From Kitasatospora sp. NBC_01250 (lineage in GTDB: Bacteria; Actinomycetota; Actinomycetes; Streptomycetales; Streptomycetaceae), in NCBI RefSeq assembly GCF_036226465.1, contig NZ_CP108476.1, forward strand, positions 3,596,001-3,660,000: 64,000 bases of DNA, written 5' to 3'. The first letter of the stretch is position 1; each line of letters opens with the position of its first letter. Positions 52,194 to 61,467 of this stretch are shown here, piece after piece. The position numbers and the translations under genes were made by a program. Under the pieces are notes generated by a model that saw only the letters and a program-made list of their open reading frames with translations, made no database searches and had not been told where the DNA came from.

Positions 52194-54794
52194 TCACCCC
52201 TGCTCAGCCAAACCGGAGGCCTGCCCCGCCGCATCGGCTGTGCCGCCGGACGGGTGAGCCGCGCCCCGGCGCAGCGAGCCGCGCAGCCTGGGCCGGACCA
52301 GGAACCCCTCGGCCAGTCCGTTGGCCACCGCGATGGTGGGCAGCTCGGAGGACTTCTCGTAGAGCAGGAAGCGCGGCTCCCAGCTGGGCTGGTACTTGGC
52401 GTTGGCCCGGTACAGCGACTCCAGTTGCCACCACCGCGACAGGAAGCGCAGCACGGCCCGGCACAGCCGCAGCACCGGTCCGGCCCCCAGCTTGCCGCCC
52501 TGCTCGAAGACGTAGCGGAACATCGCGAAGTTCAGCGAGACCCGGGTGAGCGGCAGCGCACCGGCCGCCCCGGCCAGCAGCAGCTCGGTGACCAGGAACT
52601 CCACCAGACCGTTCTCCGACTCCCGGTCGCGGCGCATCAGGTCGAGCGAGAGGCCGTGCGCGCCCCAGGGCACGAAGCTCAGCAGCGCGCAGGTGCGGTC
52701 GTTCTCGTCCCGGCACTCGGCGAGCACGCAGTCGCCGTCGGCGGGGTCGCCGAGCCGGCCCAGCGCCATCGAGAAGCCGCGCTCGGTGCGGCCGTGGCGC
52801 CAGGCGTCGGCCAGGTGCACCAGCGCGGTCAGTTCGTCCGTGGGGATGTCCCGGTGGCGGCGGATCACCGCGCGGTAGCCGGCCTTGCGGACCCGGTTGT
52901 GGGCCTGGCGCAGGGTGCGCATGCTGCGGCCCTCCAGGCTGAAGGCGGTCACCTCGACGATCGCCTCGTCGCCGAACTCCAGTGCCTTGAGGCCGGTCCG
53001 CCGGTAGACCGTGCCGGCCTGCTCGCCCGCGCCGGTGACGGCCGGCACCCAGGCGTTGGCCCGGGCCAGCTCCCGCCAGCACGCGATGGCCTGCGGCCAC
53101 GCCTCCGGGTCGCCGATCGGGTCGCCGGAGGCCAGCGCGACCCCGTTGACCACCCGGTAGAGCACGGCGGCCTTGCCGGAGGGCGACCAGCAGACCGACT
53201 TGTCGCGGCGCAGCGCGAAGTAGCCGAGCGAGTCGCGCGCCCCGTGCCGCTCCAGCAGGGCGCGCAGCCGCTGCTCGTCCTGCGGCTGCAGGTGCACCCG
53301 CCCGTGCGGGGAGCGGAAGAAGACCCGCAGCACCAGCAGGAAGAGCGCGGCGCCGAGCACGTTGATGGTCAGGTCGGCCCAGCGGTCGACGCTCACCTGC
53401 GCGGTCACGTCGCCGAAGCCGGAGACGGTGAACAGCCGCACCACCGCGTAGCCGAAGCAGTCGCCCCAGTCCGCCTGCGGGGTGGTGCCGGCGTGCACCA
53501 GCACGGCGCCGAGCACGGTGACGAGCAGCCCGCCGATCAGCAGCACGGACAGGCCGAGCACCAGGTTGCCGCGGGCGCCCCGGGCGTGGAAGGCGCGCCG
53601 GCCGGCCAGCAGCACGGCGAGCAGCAGTGCGGTGAGTGCGAAGGAGACCCAGTTGAAGGGGTGCGCCCGGTCCTCGGGCAGCACCGCCAGGGCCACCGCG
53701 AAGGGCACCGTGTAGATCGCCGCCACCGCGGTGGCCACGATCCAGGCCGCCCGCTTGCGCCGGCGCAGCATCACCGCCAGCAGGGCGGCGAAGAGCGCGG
53801 CCGTGAACCCGGCGGTGACCAGCACCGGGGTGAAGAACTCGCCGCTGTTGGCCCGCTCCACCCGCTCCCGGAACGGGGCGATCAGCCCGGCCAGCAGGTT
53901 GAGCGCGGCGGCGATCCGCGCGTACCACTCGGCGCTCACGGCGCAGCGCCGGCGCCACGGCGGCAGTGGGCGGGCCGGCGCGGGGGCGGGGACGGGTACG
54001 GGGACGGCCGCGGGGGCCTCGGCCGCGGCCGGCGCAGCCGCCGTGCCGTCGGGTACCGCGTCCGGGGCGCCGGCCAGCAGGTTGTACGCGCCCACCTTGA
54101 ACGCCTCCATCCGCCGGTGCACCCGGGCCTCGCGCCGCTCGGCGCGGGCCATCCGCTTGGGGCGGCTGCGGTAGCGCCAGCGGGCCCACGGGCTGCCGGG
54201 TCTGGCCAGCCGGATCGCCCCGACCACGGCGAGCACCGGCAGCATGACGCCGATCAGCCCGGTCCACAGCTTGCCCTTGAGCAGGCTGACCACCACCAGG
54301 AGCAGCAGCACCGCGGCCCCGGCCAGCTGCCCGATCGAGGGCTTGCCGCTGATCCCGCCCAGCGGCAGCTCGCCGACCAGCACCAGCGCGATCAGCGCGA
54401 TCGCGAGGATCACCGCGTCCACCGACTTGCGGCCCTGCTCGCTCCAGTAGACGTCCTCCAGGTGCAGCACCAGCGCGAACTCGTCCAGCACCAGGCCGCA
54501 GCCCGCGCCGAAGGCGATCGCCAGTCCGTCGCGCGCCAGGCCGTGGGTGCCGTGGTAGGCGAAGCTCGCGACTCCGGCCACCACCATCAGCGCCTGCCCG
54601 AAGACCACGTGGTGGATGTGCAGGCCGCCGGGGGTCACGTTGCCCGGCCACCAGGAGGTGCCGCGCCGGATCATCCGGGTGCTGAAGCGGATGAACAGGA
54701 AGGCCGTGATCAGGCCGATCAGCAGCAGGAAGAGCGGCTCCCGGCCCGGCTCGACGATCCGGGAGTGGTACGCGTCCCGCAGCGACTCCCACAT
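52194..54794 (-). CDS. Second large DUF2156/LysX-MprF-like membrane protein
   Basis: An 866-residue protein. The N-terminal membrane region contains GLHIHHVVFGQALMVVAG (about 57-75). A soluble linker rich in Ala/Pro is at about 240-280, further helices reach to about 480 (SVLLIGGLLVTVLGAVLVH), and the DUF2156 domain follows: RDSLGYFALRRDKSVCWSP, YRVVNGVALASGDPIG, LGDPADGDCVLAE, LSLDLMRRDRESENGLVEFL, and RANAKYQPSWEPRFLLYE. It resembles lysyl-phosphatidylglycerol synthases but no lysyl-tRNA synthetase-like domain is present. ATG 54794 starts it; upstream frame is promoter. It is divergent from the deacetylase-like gene at 55084. Confidence 0.85.
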   Translation of the reverse strand: MWESLRDAYHSRIVEPGREPLFLLLIGLITAFLFIRFSTRMIRRGTSWWPGNVTPGGLHIHHVVFGQALMVVAGVASFAYHGTHGLARDGLAIAFGAGCGLVLDEFALVLHLEDVYWSEQGRKSVDAVILAIALIALVLVGELPLGGISGKPSIGQLAGAAVLLLLVVVSLLKGKLWTGLIGVMLPVLAVVGAIRLARPGSPWARWRYRSRPKRMARAERREARVHRRMEAFKVGAYNLLAGAPDAVPDGTAAAPAAAEAPAAVPVPVPAPAPARPLPPWRRRCAVSAEWYARIAAALNLLAGLIAPFRERVERANSGEFFTPVLVTAGFTAALFAALLAVMLRRRKRAAWIVATAVAAIYTVPFAVALAVLPEDRAHPFNWVSFALTALLLAVLLAGRRAFHARGARGNLVLGLSVLLIGGLLVTVLGAVLVHAGTTPQADWGDCFGYAVVRLFTVSGFGDVTAQVSVDRWADLTINVLGAALFLLVLRVFFRSPHGRVHLQPQDEQRLRALLERHGARDSLGYFALRRDKSVCWSPSGKAAVLYRVVNGVALASGDPIGDPEAWPQAIACWRELARANAWVPAVTGAGEQAGTVYRRTGLKALEFGDEAIVEVTAFSLEGRSMRTLRQAHNRVRKAGYRAVIRRHRDIPTDELTALVHLADAWRHGRTERGFSMALGRLGDPADGDCVLAECRDENDRTCALLSFVPWGAHGLSLDLMRRDRESENGLVEFLVTELLLAGAAGALPLTRVSLNFAMFRYVFEQGGKLGAGPVLRLCRAVLRFLSRWWQLESLYRANAKYQPSWEPRFLLYEKSSELPTIAVANGLAEGFLVRPRLRGSLRRGAAHPSGGTADAAGQASGLAEQG

Positions 54795-55083
54795 GACGCC
54801 TCGGCTCCTCCCGCCCCGCACCGCACAGCCCGCGTCCAATCTGATGATCTTTGCGGCCGGGACGCGACTCGACACGCCGTGCGGCTGCGCTTATCGGGCG
54901 TTTGGGCATCGCCATCCCGGTGCGCCGCGATAGAGCGTGCGATGCTGTGGGACAAATCGCCCATAACGGTCTTTCAGCGGACTAATCGCCACCAGTCGGG
55001 CACCGTCTCGTCGTTGAGCTCCGCCGCCCGCCCGCTCGCGGTTCCGCGCCCCGCCCCGAGCCCCGACCCGAACCGGAGTGATG

Positions 55084-56331
55084 ATGGACGACCTGTCCCG
55101 CCGTACCCTGCTGACCGCCGGCGCGGCCACCGCCGCGACGGTGGCCGCCGGCTGTGCCCGCCCCGGCACCACCGCCAAGAGCACCGAGGCCGCCCCCGCC
55201 CCGAGCTCCGCCTCCCCGAGCATGCCGAACACCCCCGCCAAGCCGCCGACCACCCTGATCGGCGACGGCTCGACCTCCGACACCGGCCCGCAGCCCGCCC
55301 AGCCGCAACCGGTCCCGCTCGAACTGGGCGAGCGCCCACCGCAGTTCGTCGTCTTCTCGTGGGACGGCGCCGGCGAGCTGGACGACCAGCTGTTCTCCCG
55401 GTTCCGCCGCCTGGCCAAGGACCACGACGCCTCGATGACCTTCTTCCTGAGCGGGATCTACACCCTGCCGGAGTCCAAGAAGGAGCTCTACCACCCGCCG
55501 CAGCACCGCATCGGCGCCTCCGACATCGGCTACCTGAGCGACCAGCACATCCACGACACGCTGACCCAGATCAGCGCCGCCTGGCTGGACGGGCACGAGA
55601 TCGGCACCCACTTCAACGGGCACTTCTGCGGCGCCACCGGCGGCGGCAAGTGGTCGCCCGAGGACTGGGACAGCGAGATCGAGCAGGCGATGTCCTTCGT
55701 CATGAACTGGAAGACCAACACCGGTTTCACCGACCTGCCCGCGCTGCCCTTCGACTACCGCAAGGAGCTGATCGGCGGGCGCGCCCCGTGCCTGGAGGGC
55801 CAGCGCGGCCTGCTCCCGACGGCCGCCGCGCGCGGCTGGAAGTACGACACCAGCGGGCCCGGCGGGCTCCAGATCTGGCCGCAGAAGGTGCAGGGCGGCG
55901 CGCTGTGGGACATGCCGCTGCAGTCCATCCCGTTCCCCGGGCACACCTTCCAGGTGCTCTCGATGGACTACAACATCATGTTCAACCAGTCCGGCGACAA
56001 CACCAAGGGCGATCCGACGATGCACACGGCCTGGCAGAAGCAGGCCACGGAGTCCTACCTGTCCGGCTTCGACCGTGCCTACACCACCAACCGCGCGCCC
56101 ATGTACATCGGCAACCACTTCGAGGGCTGGAACGGCGGCATCTACATGAACGCCGTCGAGGAGGTGCTCAAGACCATCGCGGACAAGCCCGAGGTGCGGC
56201 TGGTCTCCTTCCGCCAGCTGGTGCAGTGGCTGGAGGTGCAGGACCCGGCGGTGCTGCGCAAGCTGCAGTCGCTGGCGGTCGGCGAGGCCCCGGCGGGCGG
56301 CTGGTCGAGCTTCCTGGGTGCCGCGCACTGA
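55084..56331 (+). CDS. Tat-exported lipoprotein resembling polysaccharide deacetylases
   Basis: A 415-residue protein. The N-terminus LSRRTLLTAG has a twin-arginine motif and TVAAGC a lipobox (Cys at about residue 24). After a Pro/Ser linker (to about residue 75) the fold opens with QFVVFSWDGAGELDDQLFSRF, the place where deacetylases carry the TFDDG Asp, then DHDASMTFFLSGIYTL, and later EIGTHFNGHFCG (the H-x3/4-H-like metal motif, about residues 177-188) and NHFEGWNGGIYM near 345. The metal motif is H-x3-H (HFNGH), plausible for zinc. Enzyme activity is not certain because of differences from NodB. Start ATG 55084 is preferred over GTG 55078/ATG 55081 by GGAG spacing. Confidence 0.72.
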   Translation: MDDLSRRTLLTAGAATAATVAAGCARPGTTAKSTEAAPAPSSASPSMPNTPAKPPTTLIGDGSTSDTGPQPAQPQPVPLELGERPPQFVVFSWDGAGELDDQLFSRFRRLAKDHDASMTFFLSGIYTLPESKKELYHPPQHRIGASDIGYLSDQHIHDTLTQISAAWLDGHEIGTHFNGHFCGATGGGKWSPEDWDSEIEQAMSFVMNWKTNTGFTDLPALPFDYRKELIGGRAPCLEGQRGLLPTAAARGWKYDTSGPGGLQIWPQKVQGGALWDMPLQSIPFPGHTFQVLSMDYNIMFNQSGDNTKGDPTMHTAWQKQATESYLSGFDRAYTTNRAPMYIGNHFEGWNGGIYMNAVEEVLKTIADKPEVRLVSFRQLVQWLEVQDPAVLRKLQSLAVGEAPAGGWSSFLGAAH

Positions 56332-56519
56332 CCCGGGGCCCCGTTTGGCGCTACCCCGGGTGAGTCGCCATCACCCCAGGTAGCTGCCGGTTTTCGGCCC
56401 TCCGCGCGGCCTTGGTGCGGATGCGCACCACCGCGTGAGCCCGTCCCCTGGATGCCAGGACACGGTTCCGCCTACTCCTCCACGGGGACGACCCCGTGGC
56501 CGCGTCCCGGAGAGACACC

Positions 56520-57158
56520 ATGCGCGCTCGTCACTTCGCCGCCACCGGGCTGCTGGCGCTGGCCGTCGGCCTCGGCTGCGCCGGCACCGCCGCCGCCAAC
56601 CCGGTCATCATCGAGCCGGACCCGGTCACCCCCGGCAGCCAGTTCGCGGTCTTCGACGGGGGCAACTGCGACGGCGCCGGCGGCCAGGCCGTCTTCCGCT
56701 CCCGCGAGCAGGGCGGCTCCGACGGCCAGGACATCCCCGCGGTCAAGCTCGGCTCGCTGCGCGGGCTGACGGGTGCCATGGCCACCGTCCCCGAGCACGC
56801 CAGGCCCGGCGTCTACGACGTGACGATCAAGTGCACCACGGTGACCAAGAGCCAGGTGACCACCACCTTCACCGTGCACGACAGCAGTGCCAAGCCCGGG
56901 CAGTCGGGGTCCGGGCCGGGCGCGGGGTCAGCGGCGCCCGGCTCCTCGGCGCAGTCGGACCGCCCGGGCCACGAGGACCAGAGCGGCAGCTCGGGCCACT
57001 ACGGGCAGCCCGGCGAGACCGGACCCAAGGGCACCTCGCACGCGGGGCTGGGCGGCAGCACCGGCCCGAACACCCCCGAGACGCTGGCCGGGGTGACCCT
57101 GCTGGCCACCGCCGGCGCGGCCACCTTCCAGCAGTACCGGCGCCGCCGGTCCTCCTGA
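56520..57158 (+). CDS. Secreted protein with a sortase-signal-like C-terminus
   Basis: A 212-residue protein from ATG 56520 behind GGAGAG. It has a signal peptide (about 1-27, ending TAAAN) and a small beta-rich domain (residues 28-120, PVIIEPDPVTPGSQFAVFDGG; two Cys in GGNCDG and IKCTTV). A Gly/Ser/Pro-rich stalk follows. The C-terminal 35 residues run GLGGSTGPNTPE, a hydrophobic helix (TLAGVTLLATAGAATF) and the basic tail YRRRRSS. This matches the design of a cell-wall sorting signal but has no LPXTG or LAETG. The only sortase in the window is 4 kb upstream on the opposite strand. Confidence 0.72.
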   Translation: MRARHFAATGLLALAVGLGCAGTAAANPVIIEPDPVTPGSQFAVFDGGNCDGAGGQAVFRSREQGGSDGQDIPAVKLGSLRGLTGAMATVPEHARPGVYDVTIKCTTVTKSQVTTTFTVHDSSAKPGQSGSGPGAGSAAPGSSAQSDRPGHEDQSGSSGHYGQPGETGPKGTSHAGLGGSTGPNTPETLAGVTLLATAGAATFQQYRRRRSS

Positions 57159-57197
57159 CCGGCCGACCGACCGGCCGTCAGCCGCCCGCCCGGGCCC

Positions 57198-58634
57198 TCA
57201 GGCCCGCTCCCTGACCCGGGCGGCCAGCCCGGCGCCGAGCAGCGCGACGGCCGTCATCACCAGGAAGATCGCGGCGAAGCCGCCGCGCGCCCCGCCGCCC
57301 GCGCCGCTCGCGTCCGCCGCTGCCACCGCGCCGCCGCCGAGCGCGGAGAACAGCACCCCGGCCAGTCCCACCAGCAGCACGTTGCCGAGCGCGTCGGACA
57401 TCTGCAGCGAGGCCGAGTTGGCGCCGGCCGCCTCGGGCGGCGAGAGCTTCATCATCAGCACGCTGATGCTGGCGATCGCCAGGCCCATGCCCACCCCGCC
57501 GAACACCCAGGCCAGTGCGGCGGTCCAGGTCGGGGCCGCCGGCAGCAGCACCAGCGCGGCACCGGCGATCGCCAGCGCCGTCAGCAGGAAGCCGATCCTG
57601 ATCAGCCGCTCGCGGTACCGCTCCGCGCCCGGGCGCCCCTGCAGCCAGGAGCCGAACGCCCAGGAGAGTCCGCCGCTGGTCAGGGTGAGCCCGGCCAGCG
57701 TCGGCGACAGGTGCCGCTGGGTGACCATCATCAGCGGGATGAACGCCTCGGCGGCGAAGAAGGCCCCCGCCGCCACCCCGCGCAGCAGGATCAGCGTCGG
57801 CAGCCCGCGCGCGGCCCGCAGCGTGCCGCTCGGCAGCAGCCGCAGCACGGCCGGCAGCAGCAGCGCGCCGCCCGCCGCGGCCGGCAGCAGACCCAGCAGG
57901 TCCAGCCGCTGGCCCGCGTACTGGAGCAGCCCGGCACCCAGCGCGGCCATCGCGGCCAGCCCGATCCGGCCCCGGTCCAGCGATCCGCCGGGCGGGGCCG
58001 CCGGCAGCTCGCGCTCGGCGCGGCGCAGCGCCGGGCCCATCACCGCCAGCGGCAGCACCACCAGGGCCGGGACGGCCAGGAACACCCAGCGCCACCCGAG
58101 GTGCTGGGTGACCAGGCCGGAGACCAGCGGACCGACGATCGAGGGCAGCACCCAGGCGGCCGAGAAGGCCGCGAAGACGGCCGGCCGCAGCCGCTCCGGG
58201 AACGCCCGCCCCACCACCACGTAGAGCGCGACGATCACCAGCCCGCCGCCCAGCCCCTGGATCGCCCGGCCGCCGACGAAGAGCCACATGCTGCCCGCCG
58301 TCCCCGCGACCACCAGCCCGGCCGCGAAGATCCCGATCCCGGCGAACAGCGGCAGCACCGGGCCGCGCCGGTCGCACCACTCCCCCGACAGCACCATCGC
58401 GAAGAGCGTGCTGGTGAAGTAGCCGGAGAAGGCGAACGCGTACAGGCCGAGCCCGTGCAGCTGCCGGGCCGCCACCGGCATCGCCGTGTTGACGGCGGTC
58501 GCCTCGAACGCGAGCAGCAGCACGACGGAGACGATCCCGAGGGTCAGCGCGCGGTAGCGGGCACTCAGCACGCCTTCGCCACCGTGGTCCGCCGGCAGCG
58601 ACGAGGGCTTCGAGGTCTCGGTGGCTATGCTCAT
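57198..58634 (-). CDS. MFS transporter, DHA2-like
   Basis: A 478-residue transporter with about 12-14 helices. The first helix carries IVSVVLLLAFEATAVNTAMPVAARQL; motif-A-like GEWCDRRGPVLPLF follows; then GRAIQGLGGGLVIVALYVVVGRAFPERLRPAVF and AAWVLPSIVGPLVSGLV, hallmarks of multidrug exporters. C-terminal helices include AGANSASLQMSDALGNVLLVG. ATG 58634 is taken; an ATG nine bases upstream (58643) is equally open. Substrate unknown. The adjacent 58635-58901 stretch carries its promoter. Confidence 0.88.
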   Translation of the reverse strand: MSIATETSKPSSLPADHGGEGVLSARYRALTLGIVSVVLLLAFEATAVNTAMPVAARQLHGLGLYAFAFSGYFTSTLFAMVLSGEWCDRRGPVLPLFAGIGIFAAGLVVAGTAGSMWLFVGGRAIQGLGGGLVIVALYVVVGRAFPERLRPAVFAAFSAAWVLPSIVGPLVSGLVTQHLGWRWVFLAVPALVVLPLAVMGPALRRAERELPAAPPGGSLDRGRIGLAAMAALGAGLLQYAGQRLDLLGLLPAAAGGALLLPAVLRLLPSGTLRAARGLPTLILLRGVAAGAFFAAEAFIPLMMVTQRHLSPTLAGLTLTSGGLSWAFGSWLQGRPGAERYRERLIRIGFLLTALAIAGAALVLLPAAPTWTAALAWVFGGVGMGLAIASISVLMMKLSPPEAAGANSASLQMSDALGNVLLVGLAGVLFSALGGGAVAAADASGAGGGARGGFAAIFLVMTAVALLGAGLAARVRERA

Positions 58635-58901
58635 GCCCGCCATGGTAAGTGCCAACCGAGCGATTGACTCCTGACCTGGAGTCCCGACCGTCCTCCGACC
58701 ATGGTCGTAGGACTTCATACGCCCGTCACATTCGGCTATTGACGCCCCGTCGACCGGCCAGCAGAATGAATTCCGAAAGCATCGCAGAAATACCGACCCC
58801 GGAGAGGAGCCCCGCGATGTGCCACCGTATTCGCCCCGCCGCTCCCTCCTGTTGTCGCCCGGCCCACTCCTGACTCGAAGGGCCGTCAGCGCCCTTCGCA
58901 C

Positions 58902-58973
58902 GGCCGTGTGCCCGAGTGGTTGAGGGAACCGCCTGCAAAGCGGTTTACACGGGTTCGATTCCCGTCATGGCCT
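58902..58973 (+). tRNA. tRNA-Cys (anticodon GCA)
   Basis: The acceptor stem GGCCGTG pairs with CATGGCC (one G-T pair), discriminator T58973. The anticodon loop CTGCAAA in ACCGC/GCGGT gives GCA. T-arm ACGGGTTCGATTCCCGT is normal. The following CC supplies most of CCA. A T-run (58978-58984) directly follows. Confidence 0.95.
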
Positions 58974-58985
58974 CCGCGTTTTTTC

Positions 58986-59026
58986 CCGGAATATCCGGTC
59001 GGCTTCTCGCCGACCGGATATTCCGG
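58986..59026. terminator. 18-bp perfect stem-loop after tRNA-Cys
   Basis: CCGGAATATCCGGTCGGC (58986-59003) pairs exactly with 59009-59026, loop TTCTC. A T-run precedes rather than follows the stem on the plus strand, so it is not a textbook intrinsic terminator. Confidence 0.6.
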
Positions 59027-59051
59027 CATTCCCGGGCGCCGGAAAGCGCGA

Positions 59052-59077
59052 AACCCGCCGGGCGGGCCCGGCGGGTT
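59052..59077 (-). terminator. Terminator after the xanthine-dehydrogenase operon
   Basis: AACCCGCCGGG pairs with CCCGGCGGGTT, with TTTC following on the minus strand. It lies 21 bases beyond the operon's last stop (59098). Confidence 0.7.
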
Positions 59078-59097
59078 CGGCATGTGCTGAGCAGCGG

Positions 59098-61467
59098 TCA
59101 GACCGCCAGGACCACCGCGTCCTCCGGCGGGATCGGCAGCCGGCCGATCGGCAGGCTGGTGGCGGCCCGGACGGCCGCGGCCACCGCCGCGGGCGCGACC
59201 ACGGCCGGGACGGCACTGACCGCCTTGGCACCGAAGGTGGCGACCACGTCGCGCTCCTCCAGCAGCGCGGCGATCCGCACCTCGGGGGTGTCCAGGGCGG
59301 TGGGCAGGCGGTAGCCGGTGAGCGAGGGGTTGGCGATCACGCCGCCCGCGGTGCGCAGGTCCTCCAGCAGCGCCAGGCCCACGCCCTGGGCCACGCCCGC
59401 CTCGATCCGGTCCTCGATCTGGCCCGGGTTCAGCGCCCGGCCCACGTCCTGGGCCACCGTCACGTCGACCACCCGGACCGCGCCCAGCTCGATGTCCACG
59501 TCCACCACCGCGCGCATCGCGCAGAAGGCGATCGAGACGAAGGCGTCGCCCTGACCGGCCTCGTCGAGCGGCTCGGTCGGGTGCGGACGGCACTGGGCGG
59601 TGGCCCAGAGCTCCTTGCCCTCCAACGCCTCCTCGACCGGCATGCCGAGCACCCCGTCGTAGGAGGTGATCTTGCCGTCGGCGATCGAGAGCAGCTCCAC
59701 CGACATGCCGAAGTCCGCCGCGATCGGCGCCAGCAGCTGGTGGCGGACCATCAGCGCGGCCTTCTCCACCGCGCCGCCCGACACCCAGGTGTGCCGGCCG
59801 CGGGCCGAGGGCCCGGCGATCGACTGGTCGCTGTCCACCGGCGCGACGTAGACCTCGCTCACCCCGAGCACCGACTGTACGATCTGCCGGGCCAGCGTGG
59901 CGAAGCCCTGCCCGGCGTCGACCGCTGCGCAGATCACCGTGGCGCTGTCGCCGCTGACCCGCACGGTGGCGGTGGAGACCTCGTCCTCGCCCTCCGCGCC
60001 GAGCATGTGCACCATGCCCACCGCGTAGCCGATCCCGCGCCGCACCGCCGAGGGCTCGCCCGCGCCGCCGGGGCCGCCGGGCAGCAGCCACTCGGTGTCG
60101 GGCTCGGCCACCGGGAGCGCGGGCAGCGGGGTCTCGGCGACCGCGTCGAGCAGCGCGGCCACCGGGGCCGGGCAGGTGACGGCCTGCCCGGTGGGCAGCG
60201 CGTCGCCGGTGGCCAGCACGTTGCGCCGGCGCACCTCCAGCGGATCGAGGCCGAGCCGGGCGGCCAGCAGGTCGAGCTGCGACTCGTGGGCGAAGCAGGA
60301 CTGCAGCGCGCCCTCGCCGCGCATCCGCCCGGCGGGCGGGTTGTTGGTCCGCACCGCCCAGGCGTCGACGAAGACGTTCGGGCACAGGTAGGGGCCCACC
60401 GAGAAGGCGGTGGCAGCGGCCAGCACCTCGCTCGACACGTCGGCGTAGGCGCCGCCGTCCAGCAGGATCTGTGCCTCGACCTTGACCAGCTTGCCCTGCG
60501 CGTCGGCGTGGTGGCGGTACCTCAGCAGCGCCGGGTGCCGGGCCGCGTGGGTCAGGAAGGACTCCTCGCGGGTGAGCGTCATCTTCACCGGCCGCCCGGT
60601 GCGCAGCGCCAGCAGGGCCAGCGTCGCCTGGAACGAACGGTCCTCGCGGTCCGCGGTCGCCCCGGGCACCCCGGTGACCACCAGCCGCACCCGGTCCAGC
60701 TCCAGGCCCAGGCAGGCGGCGGTGCGCTCGCGGTCGCCGTGCGGGTCGGTGGAGGACAGGTGCAGTTCGACGCCGCCGTCCGGGCGCGGCACGGCGAGGC
60801 CGGCCTCGGCGCCGATCGGGGCGGGGTCCTGGCGGCCGACCTGGTAGAGGCCCTCCACGATCACCTCGCCGACCACGTCGGGGTCGCCGGTGCGCAGCGG
60901 CAGGTGGCGCAGCAGGTTGCCGTCGGGGTGCAGGGCGGGGCCGTGGAAGGCCTGCTCGGGGTCGGTGAGCGCGTCCAGCAGCTGGTACTCGACCGCGATC
61001 GAGGCCGCCGCCAGGCGCGCGGTGTCGGGGTGGTCGGCGGCCACCGCGGCCACCGGCTCGCCGTGGTGCCGGACCACCTCGCCGGCCAGCACCGGACGCC
61101 CGCCGGGCCACAGCGGGCCGGTGCCGCTCCCACCCGCACCGGGGGCGGGCAGGTCGGCGGCGGTGAGCACCGCGTGCACGCCGGGGATCGCCAGCGCGGC
61201 CGAGGTGTCGATCGAGACGATCCGGGCGTGCGGGTGCGGCGAGCGCAGCACCGCGCCCCACAGGATCCCCTCGGCCCACAGGTCGGCAGCGTAGGGGTAG
61301 ATGCCGAGCGCCTTGGGCAGCGCGTCGGTGCGCAGCGGCGAGCTGCCCAGTCCGTGCGGACCGCCCCGGCCGAAGGCCGTCACGGGCCGGCCCTGCGGCG
61401 CGCCCCCGCGCTCGGTGTCCTCGCCCGCGGTGGTGGCGGCGGTGCTGGTCTCGGTGGGCGTGGTCAT
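59098..61467 (-). CDS. Xanthine dehydrogenase-type molybdopterin-binding large subunit
   Basis: A 789-residue subunit of the xanthine oxidase family. It holds the Mo-pterin site and hydroxylates purine-like N-heterocycles. Domain marks are ALPKALGIYPYAADLWAEGILWGAVLRSPHPHARI at the start, HHGEPVAAVAADHPDTAR, GVPGATADREDRSFQATLALLALRTGRPVK, NPPAGRMRGEGALQSCFAHE, and DAGQGFATLARQIVQSVLG in the Mo-binding C-terminal half. The usual PGVVAVLTA is present (IPGVHAVLTAADL). The catalytic Glu expected near the C-terminus could be in TFGAKAVSAVPAV-flanking sequence, which reads A where family members often have GEP. ATG 61467 overlaps the Fe-S subunit stop (ATGA). Confidence 0.9.
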   Translation of the reverse strand: MTTPTETSTAATTAGEDTERGGAPQGRPVTAFGRGGPHGLGSSPLRTDALPKALGIYPYAADLWAEGILWGAVLRSPHPHARIVSIDTSAALAIPGVHAVLTAADLPAPGAGGSGTGPLWPGGRPVLAGEVVRHHGEPVAAVAADHPDTARLAAASIAVEYQLLDALTDPEQAFHGPALHPDGNLLRHLPLRTGDPDVVGEVIVEGLYQVGRQDPAPIGAEAGLAVPRPDGGVELHLSSTDPHGDRERTAACLGLELDRVRLVVTGVPGATADREDRSFQATLALLALRTGRPVKMTLTREESFLTHAARHPALLRYRHHADAQGKLVKVEAQILLDGGAYADVSSEVLAAATAFSVGPYLCPNVFVDAWAVRTNNPPAGRMRGEGALQSCFAHESQLDLLAARLGLDPLEVRRRNVLATGDALPTGQAVTCPAPVAALLDAVAETPLPALPVAEPDTEWLLPGGPGGAGEPSAVRRGIGYAVGMVHMLGAEGEDEVSTATVRVSGDSATVICAAVDAGQGFATLARQIVQSVLGVSEVYVAPVDSDQSIAGPSARGRHTWVSGGAVEKAALMVRHQLLAPIAADFGMSVELLSIADGKITSYDGVLGMPVEEALEGKELWATAQCRPHPTEPLDEAGQGDAFVSIAFCAMRAVVDVDIELGAVRVVDVTVAQDVGRALNPGQIEDRIEAGVAQGVGLALLEDLRTAGGVIANPSLTGYRLPTALDTPEVRIAALLEERDVVATFGAKAVSAVPAVVAPAAVAAAVRAATSLPIGRLPIPPEDAVVLAV

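Noticed and set aside
51519-56363. A 1614-codon plus-strand open frame across 47.6-57 kb locus
   Set aside because: It runs antisense to three real genes, is Arg/Gln/His/Gly-rich as expected from high-GC shadow frames, and shows no domain; the true plus-strand gene in this area starts at 55084 in another frame.
56332-56519. Small gene between the deacetylase-like and secreted-protein genes
   Set aside because: Only short frames with no ribosome site; the stretch is taken as a promoter region.
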